Shown here: piece after piece, positions 1 through 8,490 of the stretch | Layout: the number at the start of each line of letters is the position of its first letter | Position numbering within the stretch: position 1 is the first letter of the stretch | Source of the DNA: Desulfovibrio subterraneus | Lineage (GTDB): Bacteria > Desulfobacterota > Desulfovibrionia > Desulfovibrionales > Desulfovibrionaceae | Direction: 5' to 3' | NCBI RefSeq assembly: GCF_013340285.1 | Contig: NZ_BLVO01000001.1 | Span: 1-64,000, forward strand | DNA length: 64,000 nucleotides | Notes under the pieces: model-generated | What the model was told of the DNA's origin: nothing | The model's database searches: none | What the model saw: the letters and a program-made list of their open reading frames with translations, nothing else | Program-made: the position numbers and the translations under genes

Positions 1-148
1 TGTGTCTTCATGATCAAGGGGGCTAATTCCCTTAATCACGCTAGCTGATATCTTTCTGTCCAACTCGCTATTTAATTGTCAAAGAACCTCAAGTCCGCCG
101 ATTCTTACGACCGACCGGGCCGCTCGCTTTCAGCAAGCGCGAGAAGGG
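1..148 (-). other. rRNA operon leader (16S gene expected off the left edge)
   Basis: Read on the minus strand, this stretch follows two tandem strong promoters and runs to the window edge without any reading frame. It contains a GC hairpin near 121-143 and a boxA-type antitermination sequence at 73-87, followed by an A+T-richer leader. This is the arrangement seen upstream of bacterial 16S rRNA genes. The rRNA gene itself is not in the window, so the call is inference. Confidence 0.6.
73..87 (-). promoter_or_regulatory. boxA-like antitermination site
   Basis: The minus strand reads GTTCTTTGACAATTA. It resembles the NusB/NusE-binding boxA found in rRNA leaders (E. coli has GCTCTTTAACAATTTA). 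It lies downstream of both promoters and just before the window edge, as expected for an rRNA operon. Confidence 0.6.
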
Positions 149-200
149 GTTCTGCACCATTCTCTTTCCCGTGTCAACCACTTTTTCATTTTTTCTTTCA
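149..200 (-). promoter_or_regulatory. rRNA promoter, proximal (P2)
   Basis: On the minus strand: -35 TTGACA (177-172), a 17-base spacer and CAGAAC at the -10 position (154-149). An A-rich UP-like tract lies immediately upstream (181-200). The architecture matches the distal promoter almost element for element, including a shared AGAACC around the -10 and a shared TCTCGC downstream. Confidence 0.55.
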
Positions 201-301
201 AGTGGCTTCGTAATCATTCGGCTGTAAAAAGAACGGCTCCGCGGTAACACATCGAGATCCTTGCGGCCTCGGTTTCAGTGCTGTCCGTCGAAGCGAGAGC
301 G

Positions 302-352
302 GTTCTATGCAAAACCACCCCACACGTCAACCTGTTTTTCATTTTTTTTCAC
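302..352 (-). promoter_or_regulatory. rRNA promoter, distal (P1)
   Basis: On the minus strand: -35 TTGACG (330-325), a 17-base spacer and -10 TAGAAC (307-302), preceded by an A-rich UP-like tract at 331-352. It sits about 150 bp upstream of the second promoter with the same layout, giving the tandem pair typical of rRNA operons. Confidence 0.55.
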
Positions 353-387
353 TACGTCTGCGCAACCGTTCTAAATAGCATGAAAAG

Positions 388-412
388 AAAGGGGCTTACG
401 CCCCTTCCTCTT
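388..412 (-). terminator. intrinsic terminator after trpB
   Basis: On the minus strand a stem AGGGGC/GCCCCT with a short loop is followed by TTTCTTTT. It lies just beyond the trpB stop codon and separates trpB from the rRNA promoters that follow on the same strand. Confidence 0.75.
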
Positions 413-424
413 TCCTGTTCGCAT

Positions 425-1651
425 CTATCGTATAATACAGGGCGGCACCACGGAACCGTCGGCAACCATTGCTTCGATCTGCGCAACGTCCTTGTCACCA
501 CGCCCGGAGAGGTTCACCAGTATGATATCGTCCTTGCTCAGGGTGGGTGCAAGCTTCATGGCGTGCGCCAGCGCGTGGGACGATTCCAGTGCCGGAATGA
601 TCCCTTCCATGCGCGACAGCATGAAGAAGGCATCCGTTGCCTCCTTGTCGCTGGCATACACATACTGCGCTCTGCCGGCATCTTTAAGATAGGCGTGCTC
701 AGGACCGACGCTGGGGTAATCAAGACCAGCGGAGATGGAATAGACCTCGGCGGGTTCACCCTGATCATCCTTGAGCATATAGGAGTTGAAGCCGTGCATC
801 ACGCCAGGCCCGCCTAGGCAGAGGCTCGCCGCATGCTGCCCATATTCAAGGCCCCGCCCTGCCGGCTCCACACCGACCAGCTTGACCCCGGCATCTCCCA
901 CAAATTCGGTGAACAGGCCAATGGCATTGGAGCCACCGCCCACACAGGCGATGCAGTAATCGGGCAGACGGCCTTCCGACTCCAGCATCTGCCGTCTGGC
1001 CTCCCGGCCCACAACAGACTGAAATTCACGCACGATGGCCGGATAGGGATGCGGTCCGACAGCGGAGCCGAGCAGATAGAAGGTGTTTTCCGCGTCCTGC
1101 ACCCATGCTGCAAGCGCCTCATCCACCGCTTCCTTGAGGGTTCGCTGACCGCTCTGCGCCGCAACAACCGTTGCGCCCATCATCTGCATGCGAAACACGT
1201 TCAGCTTCTGGCGTTCCACATCCACCGCGCCCATATATATTGTACACTCCATGCCCATGAGCGCGGCTGTGGCCGCCGTGGCAACTCCGTGCTGCCCCGC
1301 ACCGGTTTCAGCGATAATCTTCTTCTTGCCCATGCGCTTGGCCAGCAGGATCTGCCCGATGGTGTTGTTCACCTTGTGCGCGCCGAGATGGTTGAGGTCT
1401 TCTCGCTTGAGATAGATCTTCGCCCCGCCGAGCTTCTCGGTCAGGTTGGCACACAGGTACACGGGAGTTTCGCGGCCGGAGAACTGCTTGAGGTAGTAAT
1501 TATATTCGCGGATGAACTCCGGATCGTTGCGGTACTTTTCAAACGCGGCAGCAAGCTCGTTCAGGATGGGCTTGAGCGGTTCGGGCACATACTGGCCGCC
1601 AAACTCGCCAAAGAAGCCGTCAGCATTGGGAAGGGTAGCAGAAGTAGTCAT
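425..1651 (-). CDS. trpB: tryptophan synthase beta chain
   Basis: PLP-dependent beta subunit that condenses indole with L-serine to make tryptophan; normally works as an alpha2beta2 complex in the cytoplasm. The 408-residue protein has the PLP lysine in HLGAHKVNN (K93), the catalytic Glu in AETGAGQHG (E115) and the phosphate-binding GGGSNAIG (about 238-245). The ATG at 1651 is chosen because AAGGAGA sits just upstream and family members begin near this point; a longer frame runs up into the attenuator hairpin and is not credible. No trpA or other trp gene is adjacent, so the alpha partner must be elsewhere or this copy acts as an indole-salvage enzyme. Expression is probably set by the attenuator at 1691-1804. 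Confidence 0.95.
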   Translation of the reverse strand: MTTSATLPNADGFFGEFGGQYVPEPLKPILNELAAAFEKYRNDPEFIREYNYYLKQFSGRETPVYLCANLTEKLGGAKIYLKREDLNHLGAHKVNNTIGQILLAKRMGKKKIIAETGAGQHGVATAATAALMGMECTIYMGAVDVERQKLNVFRMQMMGATVVAAQSGQRTLKEAVDEALAAWVQDAENTFYLLGSAVGPHPYPAIVREFQSVVGREARRQMLESEGRLPDYCIACVGGGSNAIGLFTEFVGDAGVKLVGVEPAGRGLEYGQHAASLCLGGPGVMHGFNSYMLKDDQGEPAEVYSISAGLDYPSVGPEHAYLKDAGRAQYVYASDKEATDAFFMLSRMEGIIPALESSHALAHAMKLAPTLSKDDIILVNLSGRGDKDVAQIEAMVADGSVVPPCIIR

Positions 1652-1690
1652 CGCGGAATCTCCTTTGATGCGGGCAGGTAACCGGCCAAT

Positions 1691-1804
1691 AAAAAACCGC
1701 GGCCAGTCTTTGACTGCCGCGGTTAGCATTAACTTTACGTTGTCCGTTTCACTTTTCGCAAAACAATAACGTCCCCACGGCGCTGTTTACCAGCGCCACC
1801 ACCA
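1691..1804 (-). promoter_or_regulatory. tryptophan transcription attenuator
   Basis: Minus-strand leader RNA with four alternating arms. Arm 1 (1797-1791, GGCGCUG) overlaps the Trp codons and pairs with CAGCGCC (1785-1779). The overlapping arm 2 (1781-1775, GCCGUGG) can instead pair with CCGCGGC (1722-1716), all seven positions counting one G-U. That CCGCGGC is the 5' arm of the terminator hairpin at 1723-1696 (stem ACCGCGG plus CAGTC, loop about three bases), which is followed by six U residues (1696-1691). Stalling at the Trp codons would free arm 2 and block the terminator; fast translation would allow termination. All arms are seen directly; the regulatory role is inferred from the classic trp model. 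Confidence 0.85.
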
Positions 1805-1843
1805 ATTGCGAAGAGAAATGAAACAGGCGGGTACGTTTTTCAT
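1787..1843 (-). CDS. trpL: trp leader peptide
   Basis: An 18-codon frame, MKNVPACFISLRNWWWRW, whose last five residues are W-W-W-R-W directly before the stop. The Trp codons coincide with arm 1 of the attenuator, so ribosome stalling there would control trpB read-through. The ribosome site is weak (GAGGG is further from the ATG than usual), and the frame also extends upstream without a stop, so the exact start is uncertain. The run of Trp codons placed exactly at the attenuator makes a chance occurrence very unlikely. Confidence 0.85.
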   Translation of the reverse strand: MKNVPACFISLRNWWWRW

Positions 1844-1865
1844 AGGCAAATCACTTACCCTCGCT

Positions 1866-1881
1866 TTGACAACCTTGTCAA
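1866..1881. promoter_or_regulatory. palindrome in the trpB / dctP divergent region
   Basis: TTGACAACCTTGTCAA, with 7-bp arms, lies 23 bp upstream of the leader-peptide ATG. On the minus strand its left half is a consensus -35 (TTGACA), but no good -10 follows at 17 bp. It could be an operator covering the trp promoter; the protein that would bind is unknown. Confidence 0.35.
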
Positions 1882-1975
1882 GCCTGTCTGAACCTCCCCT
1901 CCTGCCCGTTGCTGCAATACGCTGTTTAACCTTTTCTTTTTGCTGCAAAGAGCATCTTCGCAGGCCCCTCTCTTT

Positions 1976-1987
1976 ATATTGCAATAT
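1976..1987. promoter_or_regulatory. palindromic operator candidate upstream of dctP
   Basis: Perfect palindrome ATATTGCAATAT in an A+T-rich patch about 165 bp upstream of dctP. A half-like repeat (TATTGCAAAT) recurs near 2110-2120. A poor sigma70-like pair (TTGCAA at 1979, TACATA 17 bases later) overlaps it. This could be where dctPQM is regulated; no regulator gene is adjacent. Confidence 0.3.
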
Positions 1988-2149
1988 TGTAAAAACGCAC
2001 ATACATATTGAAGCGCAGTTGTGAACGCTTGCTACGGAAACACCATTTCCGGCGTGCAGGCGGCCACGGGGAAGCAGCGTGCAATCCTGTTTCGCGCCGG
2101 TTGCACGGTATTGCAAATCATAAGGTCATTCAAAGGGAGTGTGTCATCC

Positions 2150-3226
2150 ATGAAAAAGGTGCTTCATGTTGCCATTGCGTTGCTCGTTCTGGCCCTCTCT
2201 TCCATGCCGGCCGCTGCCGGATACAAGGAAGAGTACAAGCTCAGTGTGGTTCCGGGTGCGACTTCCGGGTGGGGGCTTTCCGCCACGTATTTTGCCGATC
2301 TCGTGGCGAAGAAGACCGACGGACGCATCGTCATCAAACCGTATTTTTCCAGCCAGCTGCTGGCAGGCAAGCAGACTTCGGAATTTCTCATGGTGCGCAA
2401 CGGCGCCATTGACTTCGCCCTTGCCTCCACCATCAACTGGTCTCCCCAGATCAAGGAACTGAACCTGCCCGCCCTGCCCTTCATGCTCGCCATGGAGCCG
2501 GACCGCTACAAGGCGCTGGACGCCATTGAAGCGGGCAAGGCAGGCAAAATGATGATCGAAGCCATTGAAAAGAAGGGCGTGAAGATCATCGGCTGGGGAG
2601 AAAACGGCTTCCGCGAACTGACCAACAGCAAGCGCGCCGTGGCCACCCCTGCCGACCTGAAGGACCTGAAAATTCGTGTTGTGGGCAGCCCCATCTTCAT
2701 CGACGCCTTCAAAGAACTGGGCGCCAACCCCGTGAACATGAACTGGGCAGAAGCCACCACCGGCTTTCAGCAGGGTGTTGTGGACGGGCAGGAAAACCCG
2801 GTCAACGGCATCTGCATTCCCGTCAAAATCTGGAACTACCACACGTACCTGACCAACTGGCACTACCTGATCGACCCGCTGCTCCTTGGCGTGAACCCCA
2901 AGGTGTGGGCATCCTTCAGCCCCGAAGACCAGAAGATTCTGCTGGAAAGTGCCGCAGAAGCCACACTGTACAGCAAGGCCATTGCCCGCATCGGCATGGA
3001 TAACGGCGAATCGCTTGCCTATCTCAAGAGCATCAACATGGTGCCCGAGATTGCCGACCCCTTCGGCTTTCTGACAGGCAACGGCATGACGGTCATCCAG
3101 CTCACACCTGAACAGACCAAGGCTTTTTATGATGCCACCGCCCCTGTGCGTGAACGCTGGGTTCCGCAAATCGGCGAAGATCTGGTCAAGGCCGCAGAAG
3201 CCGACATGGCTTCCGTCCGCCAATAA
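2150..3226 (+). CDS. dctP: TRAP transporter solute-binding protein DctP
   Basis: Periplasmic binding protein of a tripartite ATP-independent transporter that delivers a carboxylate- or sulfonate-type solute to the DctQM membrane unit. The 358-residue precursor starts with a clear signal peptide (MKKVLHVAIALL, cleavage near AAAG at about 23). It carries the family segment LKIRVVGSPIF...ANPVNMNW...QQGVVDGQENP, including the Arg that binds the substrate carboxylate. The ATG at 2150 is chosen because AAAGGGAG precedes it and the signal peptide begins there; the upstream 43 codons do not look coding. First gene of dctPQM. The substrate cannot be read from the sequence; C4-dicarboxylate is only the family default. 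Confidence 0.92.
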   Translation: MKKVLHVAIALLVLALSSMPAAAGYKEEYKLSVVPGATSGWGLSATYFADLVAKKTDGRIVIKPYFSSQLLAGKQTSEFLMVRNGAIDFALASTINWSPQIKELNLPALPFMLAMEPDRYKALDAIEAGKAGKMMIEAIEKKGVKIIGWGENGFRELTNSKRAVATPADLKDLKIRVVGSPIFIDAFKELGANPVNMNWAEATTGFQQGVVDGQENPVNGICIPVKIWNYHTYLTNWHYLIDPLLLGVNPKVWASFSPEDQKILLESAAEATLYSKAIARIGMDNGESLAYLKSINMVPEIADPFGFLTGNGMTVIQLTPEQTKAFYDATAPVRERWVPQIGEDLVKAAEADMASVRQ

Positions 3227-3237
3227 GCGACCTGAAC

Positions 3238-3269
3238 GGGGCGGAAGTGCGCCTTCCGCCCCTTAACTT
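3238..3269 (+). terminator. terminator-like hairpin between dctP and dctQ
   Basis: Perfect 10-bp stem GGGGCGGAAG / CTTCCGCCCC with a 5-base loop, followed by TTAACTTTT. It sits between the binding-protein gene and the membrane genes and would reduce read-through, so that far more DctP than DctQM is made. Confidence 0.7.
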
Positions 3270-3324
3270 TTGCACTTTCCGCGCTGTGACCTAGGGGCTC
3301 TGCCCGCCTTTGAGGATTTGAAGC

Positions 3325-3795
3325 ATGATCAGATTCATATGCAACCGTTTCGAGGAACTGCTCGGATCGGTTCTGCTGCTTGTCATGGTGAGCATTGCCT
3401 TTATCAATGTTATCACCCGCTACTGCATAAAAATGTCCCTCGCCTGGACCGAGGAAATAACCGTAAACCTGTTTGTCTGGGTAGTGCTGCTGGGCACATC
3501 GTTCGCCTTTCGCAACGACAGCCACCTCGGCGTGACCATGTTTTACGACGGCATGCCCAAATGGGCGCAGCGCCTCTGCTATGTGATATTTCTTGCCGCA
3601 TCGCTGGGCTTTTTCAGCGTGCTCTTCTATCTGGGCCTGACCGAAGTGCGGGACGAAATAGACCTTGAGGTCACTACTGAATCCCTCGCCATTCCCGTAT
3701 GGTGGTATACCATTGCCACTCCGGCCTTTTCTCTGCTGATCATCATCCGCATACTCCAGCGTGCATGGCACGACTGGCGCAGTGGCAATATTTAG
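3325..3795 (+). CDS. dctQ: TRAP transporter small permease DctQ
   Basis: Small membrane subunit that couples DctP to the large permease DctM in the inner membrane. The 156-residue protein has four hydrophobic segments (about 10-30, 45-62, 86-106 and 127-146). The sequence WTEEITVNLFVWVVLLGTSFAFRN matches the DctQ family core but is described here only by its WTEE and F-R-N ends. The gene is 98 bp downstream of dctP, past a terminator-like hairpin, and 8 bp before dctM, so dctQ and dctM are certainly co-expressed. Confidence 0.9.
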   Translation: MIRFICNRFEELLGSVLLLVMVSIAFINVITRYCIKMSLAWTEEITVNLFVWVVLLGTSFAFRNDSHLGVTMFYDGMPKWAQRLCYVIFLAASLGFFSVLFYLGLTEVRDEIDLEVTTESLAIPVWWYTIATPAFSLLIIIRILQRAWHDWRSGNI

Positions 3796-3803
3796 GGGAC
3801 ACC

Positions 3804-5108
3804 ATGGAAGCTCTGCTGCACGATCCGGCCCTCTGGGCCCTTTTGCTTTTCGTGATCCCCCTGCTGTTGCGGGTTCCCATTGCCGTGGCACTTGGCGGTG
3901 CCGCCCTTGCCGTGGCATGGAACTGGGATCTGGGGTACGAAATGCTTTCGTACAACTTCTACGCCGGTGTGGCCAAATTTCCGCTACTGGCCATACCCTT
4001 CTTCATCCTCGCCGGCATCATCATGGAAAAGGCGGGCATTGCCGCACGCATTGTTGACCTGATGAAGGCGCTGGTGGGCTCCATGACCGGCGGGCTGGCC
4101 ATAGCCACCGTAGCGGTTGCCACCTTCTGGGGAGCCGTCAGCGGCTCCGGTCCGGCAACCGTGGCGGCACTGGGGCTCATTCTCATTCCCGGCATGGCCT
4201 GTGCCGGTTACGACAAGCCCTTTGCCACGGCGGTGGTTTCGGTGACATCCGGCCTTGCCATTGTCATTCCACCGAGCATTGCCTTCATCGTATACGGGGG
4301 CGTTGCCAACGTCTCTGTTCCGGCCCTGTTCGCCGCCGGTTTCATACCTGGCATTGTGGTGGCGCTGTGTATTGTCACGGCAGTGTGGATCATCAGCCAC
4401 AAGCACGGCTATCGTGGCACCTGCGAGCCGGATGCTCCCTCTGTCGGCAAGGCATTCCGCCGCGCCTTCTGGGGTGTCATGACGCCGGTGATCATTCTCG
4501 GCGGCATATACGGCGGGGTATTCACCCCCACAGAGGCGGCTGCCGTGGCTGTTTTCTACGGCCTGTTCGTGGGCGTTTTCATCTACAGGACAATTACCTC
4601 GGTCAGCGAACTGTTCGAGATCTTTGCCTCAACAGTGCATGGCACGGCCGTGGTGATGATCGTGGTAACCTGCGCGGGATTGTTTTCGTGGGTCGGTTCC
4701 ACCGTGGGACTTATCGAAAAGGCATCGTCGGTATTGCTGGGCATTTCGCAGAACCAGTGGATCATCCTGTTCATGATCAATATCATTCTGCTGCTGGCAG
4801 GCATGGTGCTGGACGCCATATCCATTTACTACGTCTTCCTGCCCATCATGCTGCCGCTAATCAAACACTTCAGCTGGGACCCCATCTGGTTCGGGGTGAT
4901 GATGACCATCAACCTCGCCATCGGGCAGGTTACGCCCCCTGTCGCAGTGAACCTGTACGTGGGGGCCAACATATCCGGCCTGACCATGGAAGAGATAAGC
5001 AAGCCCGCCCTGCCGCTTATTCTGGCGGCGCTCATCGCGCTGGCCATTGTGGTGGCGTTTCCGTCGCTGTCCACGTTCATGCCTGCCCTGCTGGGCCTGA
5101 GCGGCTAA
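3804..5108 (+). CDS. dctM: TRAP transporter large permease DctM
   Basis: Large inner-membrane subunit that drives uptake with a sodium gradient. The 434-residue protein is hydrophobic throughout, with about 12 predicted membrane segments. It shows family blocks such as SGSGPATVAALG, PPSIAFIVYG and GGIYGGVFTPTEAAAVAVFY. The start at 3804 (MEALLHDPAL) lies 8 bp after the dctQ stop; an upstream frame overlapping dctQ is a shadow. It is the last gene of the transporter operon, closed by a strong terminator at 5164-5197. Confidence 0.93.
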   Translation: MEALLHDPALWALLLFVIPLLLRVPIAVALGGAALAVAWNWDLGYEMLSYNFYAGVAKFPLLAIPFFILAGIIMEKAGIAARIVDLMKALVGSMTGGLAIATVAVATFWGAVSGSGPATVAALGLILIPGMACAGYDKPFATAVVSVTSGLAIVIPPSIAFIVYGGVANVSVPALFAAGFIPGIVVALCIVTAVWIISHKHGYRGTCEPDAPSVGKAFRRAFWGVMTPVIILGGIYGGVFTPTEAAAVAVFYGLFVGVFIYRTITSVSELFEIFASTVHGTAVVMIVVTCAGLFSWVGSTVGLIEKASSVLLGISQNQWIILFMINIILLLAGMVLDAISIYYVFLPIMLPLIKHFSWDPIWFGVMMTINLAIGQVTPPVAVNLYVGANISGLTMEEISKPALPLILAALIALAIVVAFPSLSTFMPALLGLSG

Positions 5109-5163
5109 CGCGATTATGCAGATAACGCGGCTGCGCAGCTGATACCACTTCAAGTAACAAATA

Positions 5164-5197
5164 AAAGGCCGGAGGATCATTCCTCCGGCCTTTTTTT
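5164..5197. terminator. bidirectional terminator dctM / HD protein
   Basis: Perfect 13-bp stem AAAGGCCGGAGGA / TCCTCCGGCCTTT with loop TCAT and a T-run on the plus strand. A shorter T tract (TTTTAT) follows on the minus strand. It lies between the convergent dctM and HD-domain genes. Confidence 0.9.
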
Positions 5198-5224
5198 CAT
5201 CAAATGTGTCTGCGCGGAACAGGG

Positions 5225-6136
5225 TCATTCCGTAGGCGGAACACCCCGGCGCAGCAACTCTTCATAGCATTCCGGATTCTTGGTGCAGGTATCCGCAAGC
5301 ATGGAGATGTAGGCAATATTGCCTTCTATGGCGCTCTGATACAGGTCTTCGTCCACGCCCCAGCGTTCCCTGAAATGGCTGCGCATATGCACGTTCAGCC
5401 CGTGCAGCCCGCCCTCCAGCCGGCTCTTCGCCACGTTGGTATAAAACGCCTCTGTCTGCATCACCAGCTCAAGCTCGGACGCAAAACCGGGCAGCTGCGC
5501 TTCTTCGAATTCAAGAAACAGCAGGCGCAGCTTTTCAAGATAGGTTCTGTCCGCAATCTGCGCCACGAGGTCAGCCGTGCCTATCACCCGCCCGAGCATG
5601 CCCGCCTCTTCCGAAGCAAAGGCCAGCTCATCCGGTGACTTGGCCAGAATGGTACAGCGGATCATATCCGCACAGTCGCGAATCTCATTTGCGGCATAGT
5701 TGCGCGAAGCCAGATACCGCTGCATGAAGCCGACACTGCGTTCCTCATGTCCTACTGTGTATTTGGCGCCTGTGCCGTCTATGTCTCCATCTTCCTGTAT
5801 AAGACCCACATCATGAAAATAGGCCGCAAGCACGCAAAGCAGAAAGCCGCGCGCCGAGAACGTGCTTCTGCCGTCAAGAACACACCCGTGCAGCAAGCGA
5901 GCCGTAGCCAGCACCACCGAGCATGTATGTTCCAGATTGTGGTACTTGGCAGTGCTCTTCCGGTAGCCCGGATACAGCCCGCCAAACAGACGCACCACAT
6001 CGGCATGAACAGCCGCCAGCTCATCGCCGATTTCATCCAGACCGAGTAACGCGGCAATATGCAGGACTTCTCCCAGCACGGCCCCGCCACTCTTCGGGTC
6101 GATAAAATCGTAGAGATGCTTGCTTGTTTTTTCCAT
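5225..6136 (-). CDS. HD-domain metal-dependent phosphohydrolase
   Basis: Predicted cytoplasmic phosphohydrolase of the HD superfamily; the substrate is unknown. With the start used here (303 residues) the metal ligands are in YHNLEHT (H66, H70) and FHDVG (H108, D109). This spacing resembles HD proteins related to cyclic-nucleotide phosphodiesterases, but that is inference. The ATG at 6136 is preferred because GTGAGG lies 6 bases upstream; ATGs at 6190 and 6178 would add up to 18 residues with poorer ribosome sites. The still longer frame runs through the waaA terminator and is rejected. Transcribed in the same direction as waaA but separated from it by that terminator. Confidence 0.75.
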   Translation of the reverse strand: MEKTSKHLYDFIDPKSGGAVLGEVLHIAALLGLDEIGDELAAVHADVVRLFGGLYPGYRKSTAKYHNLEHTCSVVLATARLLHGCVLDGRSTFSARGFLLCVLAAYFHDVGLIQEDGDIDGTGAKYTVGHEERSVGFMQRYLASRNYAANEIRDCADMIRCTILAKSPDELAFASEEAGMLGRVIGTADLVAQIADRTYLEKLRLLFLEFEEAQLPGFASELELVMQTEAFYTNVAKSRLEGGLHGLNVHMRSHFRERWGVDEDLYQSAIEGNIAYISMLADTCTKNPECYEELLRRGVPPTE

Positions 6137-6231
6137 GCGCTGCCTCACAGCCGTTTGATATCCCTGCAAGTGTACCATTTTTGGCATCATTGCGCCATTG
6201 CTTAGTTCTTCACCACGGTCCGGGGGATAAC

Positions 6232-6258
6232 AAAAAAGTCCCCGCACGGGGCGGGGAC
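6232..6258 (-). terminator. terminator after waaA
   Basis: On the minus strand a perfect 8-bp stem GTCCCCGC / GCGGGGAC with loop CCCGT is followed by TTTTTTG. It lies 26 bp past the waaA stop and ends the HD-ddl-waaA operon. Confidence 0.9.
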
Positions 6259-6283
6259 AGAAGACATGCATACCATCAACAAA

Positions 6284-7555
6284 TCACTGTATCAGGGAAA
6301 GTAGCGCGTGCACGGCGGCGGCTGTTCCGCCCTGCCGCTGCGAAAGCCAGTCGGCAAACTGCCCCTGAACCTTCTCACGCGGTGCGGGGCGCTTGAGATT
6401 GCGCAGCAGCTGTTCAAACACCTCTTCCGTATCTGCGGCAACGTGCACCAGTTTTTCATCAATAAGACCTTCCGCCCAGGCAAAGTTGCTGTAGGAAGGA
6501 CCGATAACCGGCGATATGCCGAAGGCCAGCGGCTCAAGGAAGTTCTGTCCGCCAAGCGGGGCAAGACTGCCCCCCACAAACACCGCACGGGAAAGCGCAT
6601 ACACGTGGTTCAGCTCACCGAATTCGTCCCACAGGATAACGGTTCCCGGTGCGGGCGGGCCGTCGGCGGCACTGCGACGCACCATGGGAATTCCTTCGCG
6701 GCGCAGCCACGTCTCCCACGAAACCACACGTTCCATATGGCGCGGAATAAGGGCAATGCTGGTCTTGGGGCGCGCCTCACGCAGCTTGCGGATGAGCGTC
6801 TGCACCTCTGCCTCTTCTTCCATGCGCACGGAACCGAGGGTCACGAGGGAAGTATTCTCCTTGATTACCGTATCCTGCAGCGGATTGGGGGCAGAAGGAT
6901 CAGCAGGATGCACCCTGTCGAACTTCATGTTGTGCATGACATGCATGCTCTGCTCGCCGAACAGGGCGGCAAACCGGCGCGCATCATTCTCTGAGATGGC
7001 AAGCACCGTCTCCGGCCGCAACCCCTTCCACAACGAAGGCGTGGCAAGATATCCGGCAAGGCTGCGTGTGGTCATGCGGCCGTTCAGCACGGCCACAGGC
7101 ACATTGCGTTCATCACAGGCCGTCAGCAGGCCCGGCCACAATTCCGTTTCCAGCAAAACCACGGCGCGCGGGGCGGCAAGACGCACGGCCTTGCGCATCA
7201 GCGCCGGTTTATCAAAAGGGAAATAGCGCAGCTGCACGTTGAAACGCGGTCTTTCTTCCGCGCACCATGCCCTTGCTCTTTCCAGCACCTCCATCCCCTG
7301 CAGCGTACAGGTGGTAAGCAACAGGTTGAATCCTCTGTCTTCCGGCAGCTGCCGCAGCAGTTCCCAGCTCAGATAGGCTTCTCCCCCCGATGCGGCCTGC
7401 ACCCACACGTCGGCCTTGGATGCCCAGTCGTCGGGAACCAGCCGCTGGGGCAGTCCGTGCCGCAGGCGTTTGTTACGCTCGAGCACGGGGCGCAGAATGG
7501 TCCAGAGAGAGCTGTAGGCCTTGAGCAGCAGGGAGTTGGAGAAGCTGAGCGTCAT
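6284..7555 (-). CDS. waaA: 3-deoxy-D-manno-octulosonic acid (Kdo) transferase
   Basis: Inner-membrane-associated glycosyltransferase that adds Kdo from CMP-Kdo to lipid A precursor in LPS synthesis. The 423-residue protein has the expected length, a hydrophobic N-terminal anchor (about 8-24) and the family motif AASGGEAYLSWELL with the catalytic Glu at 59. It also has LLETELWPGLL, and a C-terminal GT-B nucleotide-sugar half containing VFVGGSLAPLGGQNFLEP. It starts 14 bp after the ddl stop, so the two envelope genes are co-transcribed. Whether one or two Kdo residues are added cannot be told. Confidence 0.93.
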   Translation of the reverse strand: MTLSFSNSLLLKAYSSLWTILRPVLERNKRLRHGLPQRLVPDDWASKADVWVQAASGGEAYLSWELLRQLPEDRGFNLLLTTCTLQGMEVLERARAWCAEERPRFNVQLRYFPFDKPALMRKAVRLAAPRAVVLLETELWPGLLTACDERNVPVAVLNGRMTTRSLAGYLATPSLWKGLRPETVLAISENDARRFAALFGEQSMHVMHNMKFDRVHPADPSAPNPLQDTVIKENTSLVTLGSVRMEEEAEVQTLIRKLREARPKTSIALIPRHMERVVSWETWLRREGIPMVRRSAADGPPAPGTVILWDEFGELNHVYALSRAVFVGGSLAPLGGQNFLEPLAFGISPVIGPSYSNFAWAEGLIDEKLVHVAADTEEVFEQLLRNLKRPAPREKVQGQFADWLSQRQGGTAAAVHALLSLIQ

Positions 7556-7569
7556 GAAACTGCCTTTTC

Positions 7570-8490
7570 TTAGGATGGACGCTGCGCGGAAGCGAGGCCC
7601 AGTTTGATGAGTTCGGCGATAAGGTCCTCAAAGCTGTACCCGACGGCGGCGGCCTCCTGCGGCAGCAGGCTGGTCGGCGTCATGCCGGGCAGCGTGTTCA
7701 CCTCAAGCAGGTGCAGGTTGCCATCGGGGTCGAGAATGAAATCCGCACGACTGTAGCCGGAGAGCCCCAATGCCCTGTGGGCGGTCAGGGCCATGCGCTG
7801 GGCCTCGGCCGTCACCTCTTCGGGGATGGGAGCGGGACATACCTCGCGGGCTGCCCCCGGTGTATACTTGGCCTTGTAGTCGAAGAATCCTGCGCCGCTT
7901 TCCGGCAGAATCAGCACCGGAGGCAATGCCCGGTCGCCGAGCACACCGCAGGTCACTTCCATACCGGGAACCGAGGGCTCTATAATCACCTCGTCGCCGG
8001 TTTCGAATATGGCCTTGAGTGCCGCATGCAGGTCTGCCTGCGAATCCACGCGGGAAAGCCCGAGACTGGAACCGCCGGTATTGGATTTGACAAACAGGGG
8101 GTAGGCAAGCGCAGGCTGCCATGCTTCTGCGGGCAGCACGGGCAGGAATACCCATTCCGGCGTAGGCAGGCCGTGGCGCACGAAAATCTGCTTGGCCACC
8201 GCCTTGTTCAGCGCAAGGAAAGAGCCCGCAGGTCCGGAACCCTGGTAAGGACAACCGGCTGCGTCGAGCATCGCCTGCACCAGACCGTCCTCACCGGGCG
8301 AGCCGTGCAGGTTGATGAAGGCGAAGTCATGAGCGGATGCGGCTTCGAGAAGTCCATCCATGGAGGTCGCGGGATCAAACCGCGTGACATTGTGACCGAG
8401 CGCAATAAGCGCTTTTTCTATGCCGCGGGCACCGGAGAGCGAAACTTCACGTTCGCTGGACCATCCGCCCGCTATCAAGAGAATACGCAT
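7570..8490 (-). CDS. ddl: D-alanine--D-alanine ligase
   Basis: Cytoplasmic ATP-grasp ligase making D-Ala-D-Ala for peptidoglycan. At 306 residues it matches the DdlB type. It has [11 protein letters not shown] near the N-terminus (catalytic Glu/Ser loop), LHGSPGEDG at 61-69 (catalytic His), [13 protein letters not shown] in the ATP-binding lid and the metal-binding [17 protein letters not shown] near the C-terminus. The ddl start lies inside the end of the upstream HD gene (44-bp overlap), and waaA follows after 14 bp. Confidence 0.95.
   Translation of the reverse strand: MRILLIAGGWSSEREVSLSGARGIEKALIALGHNVTRFDPATSMDGLLEAASAHDFAFINLHGSPGEDGLVQAMLDAAGCPYQGSGPAGSFLALNKAVAKQIFVRHGLPTPEWVFLPVLPAEAWQPALAYPLFVKSNTGGSSLGLSRVDSQADLHAALKAIFETGDEVIIEPSVPGMEVTCGVLGDRALPPVLILPESGAGFFDYKAKYTPGAAREVCPAPIPEEVTAEAQRMALTAHRALGLSGYSRADFILDPDGNLHLLEVNTLPGMTPTSLLPQEAAAVGYSFEDLIAELIKLGLASAQRPS

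Noticed and set aside
278-817. Plus-strand frames across trpB and the rRNA leader
   Set aside because: Antisense to trpB, no ribosome site and no recognisable domain.
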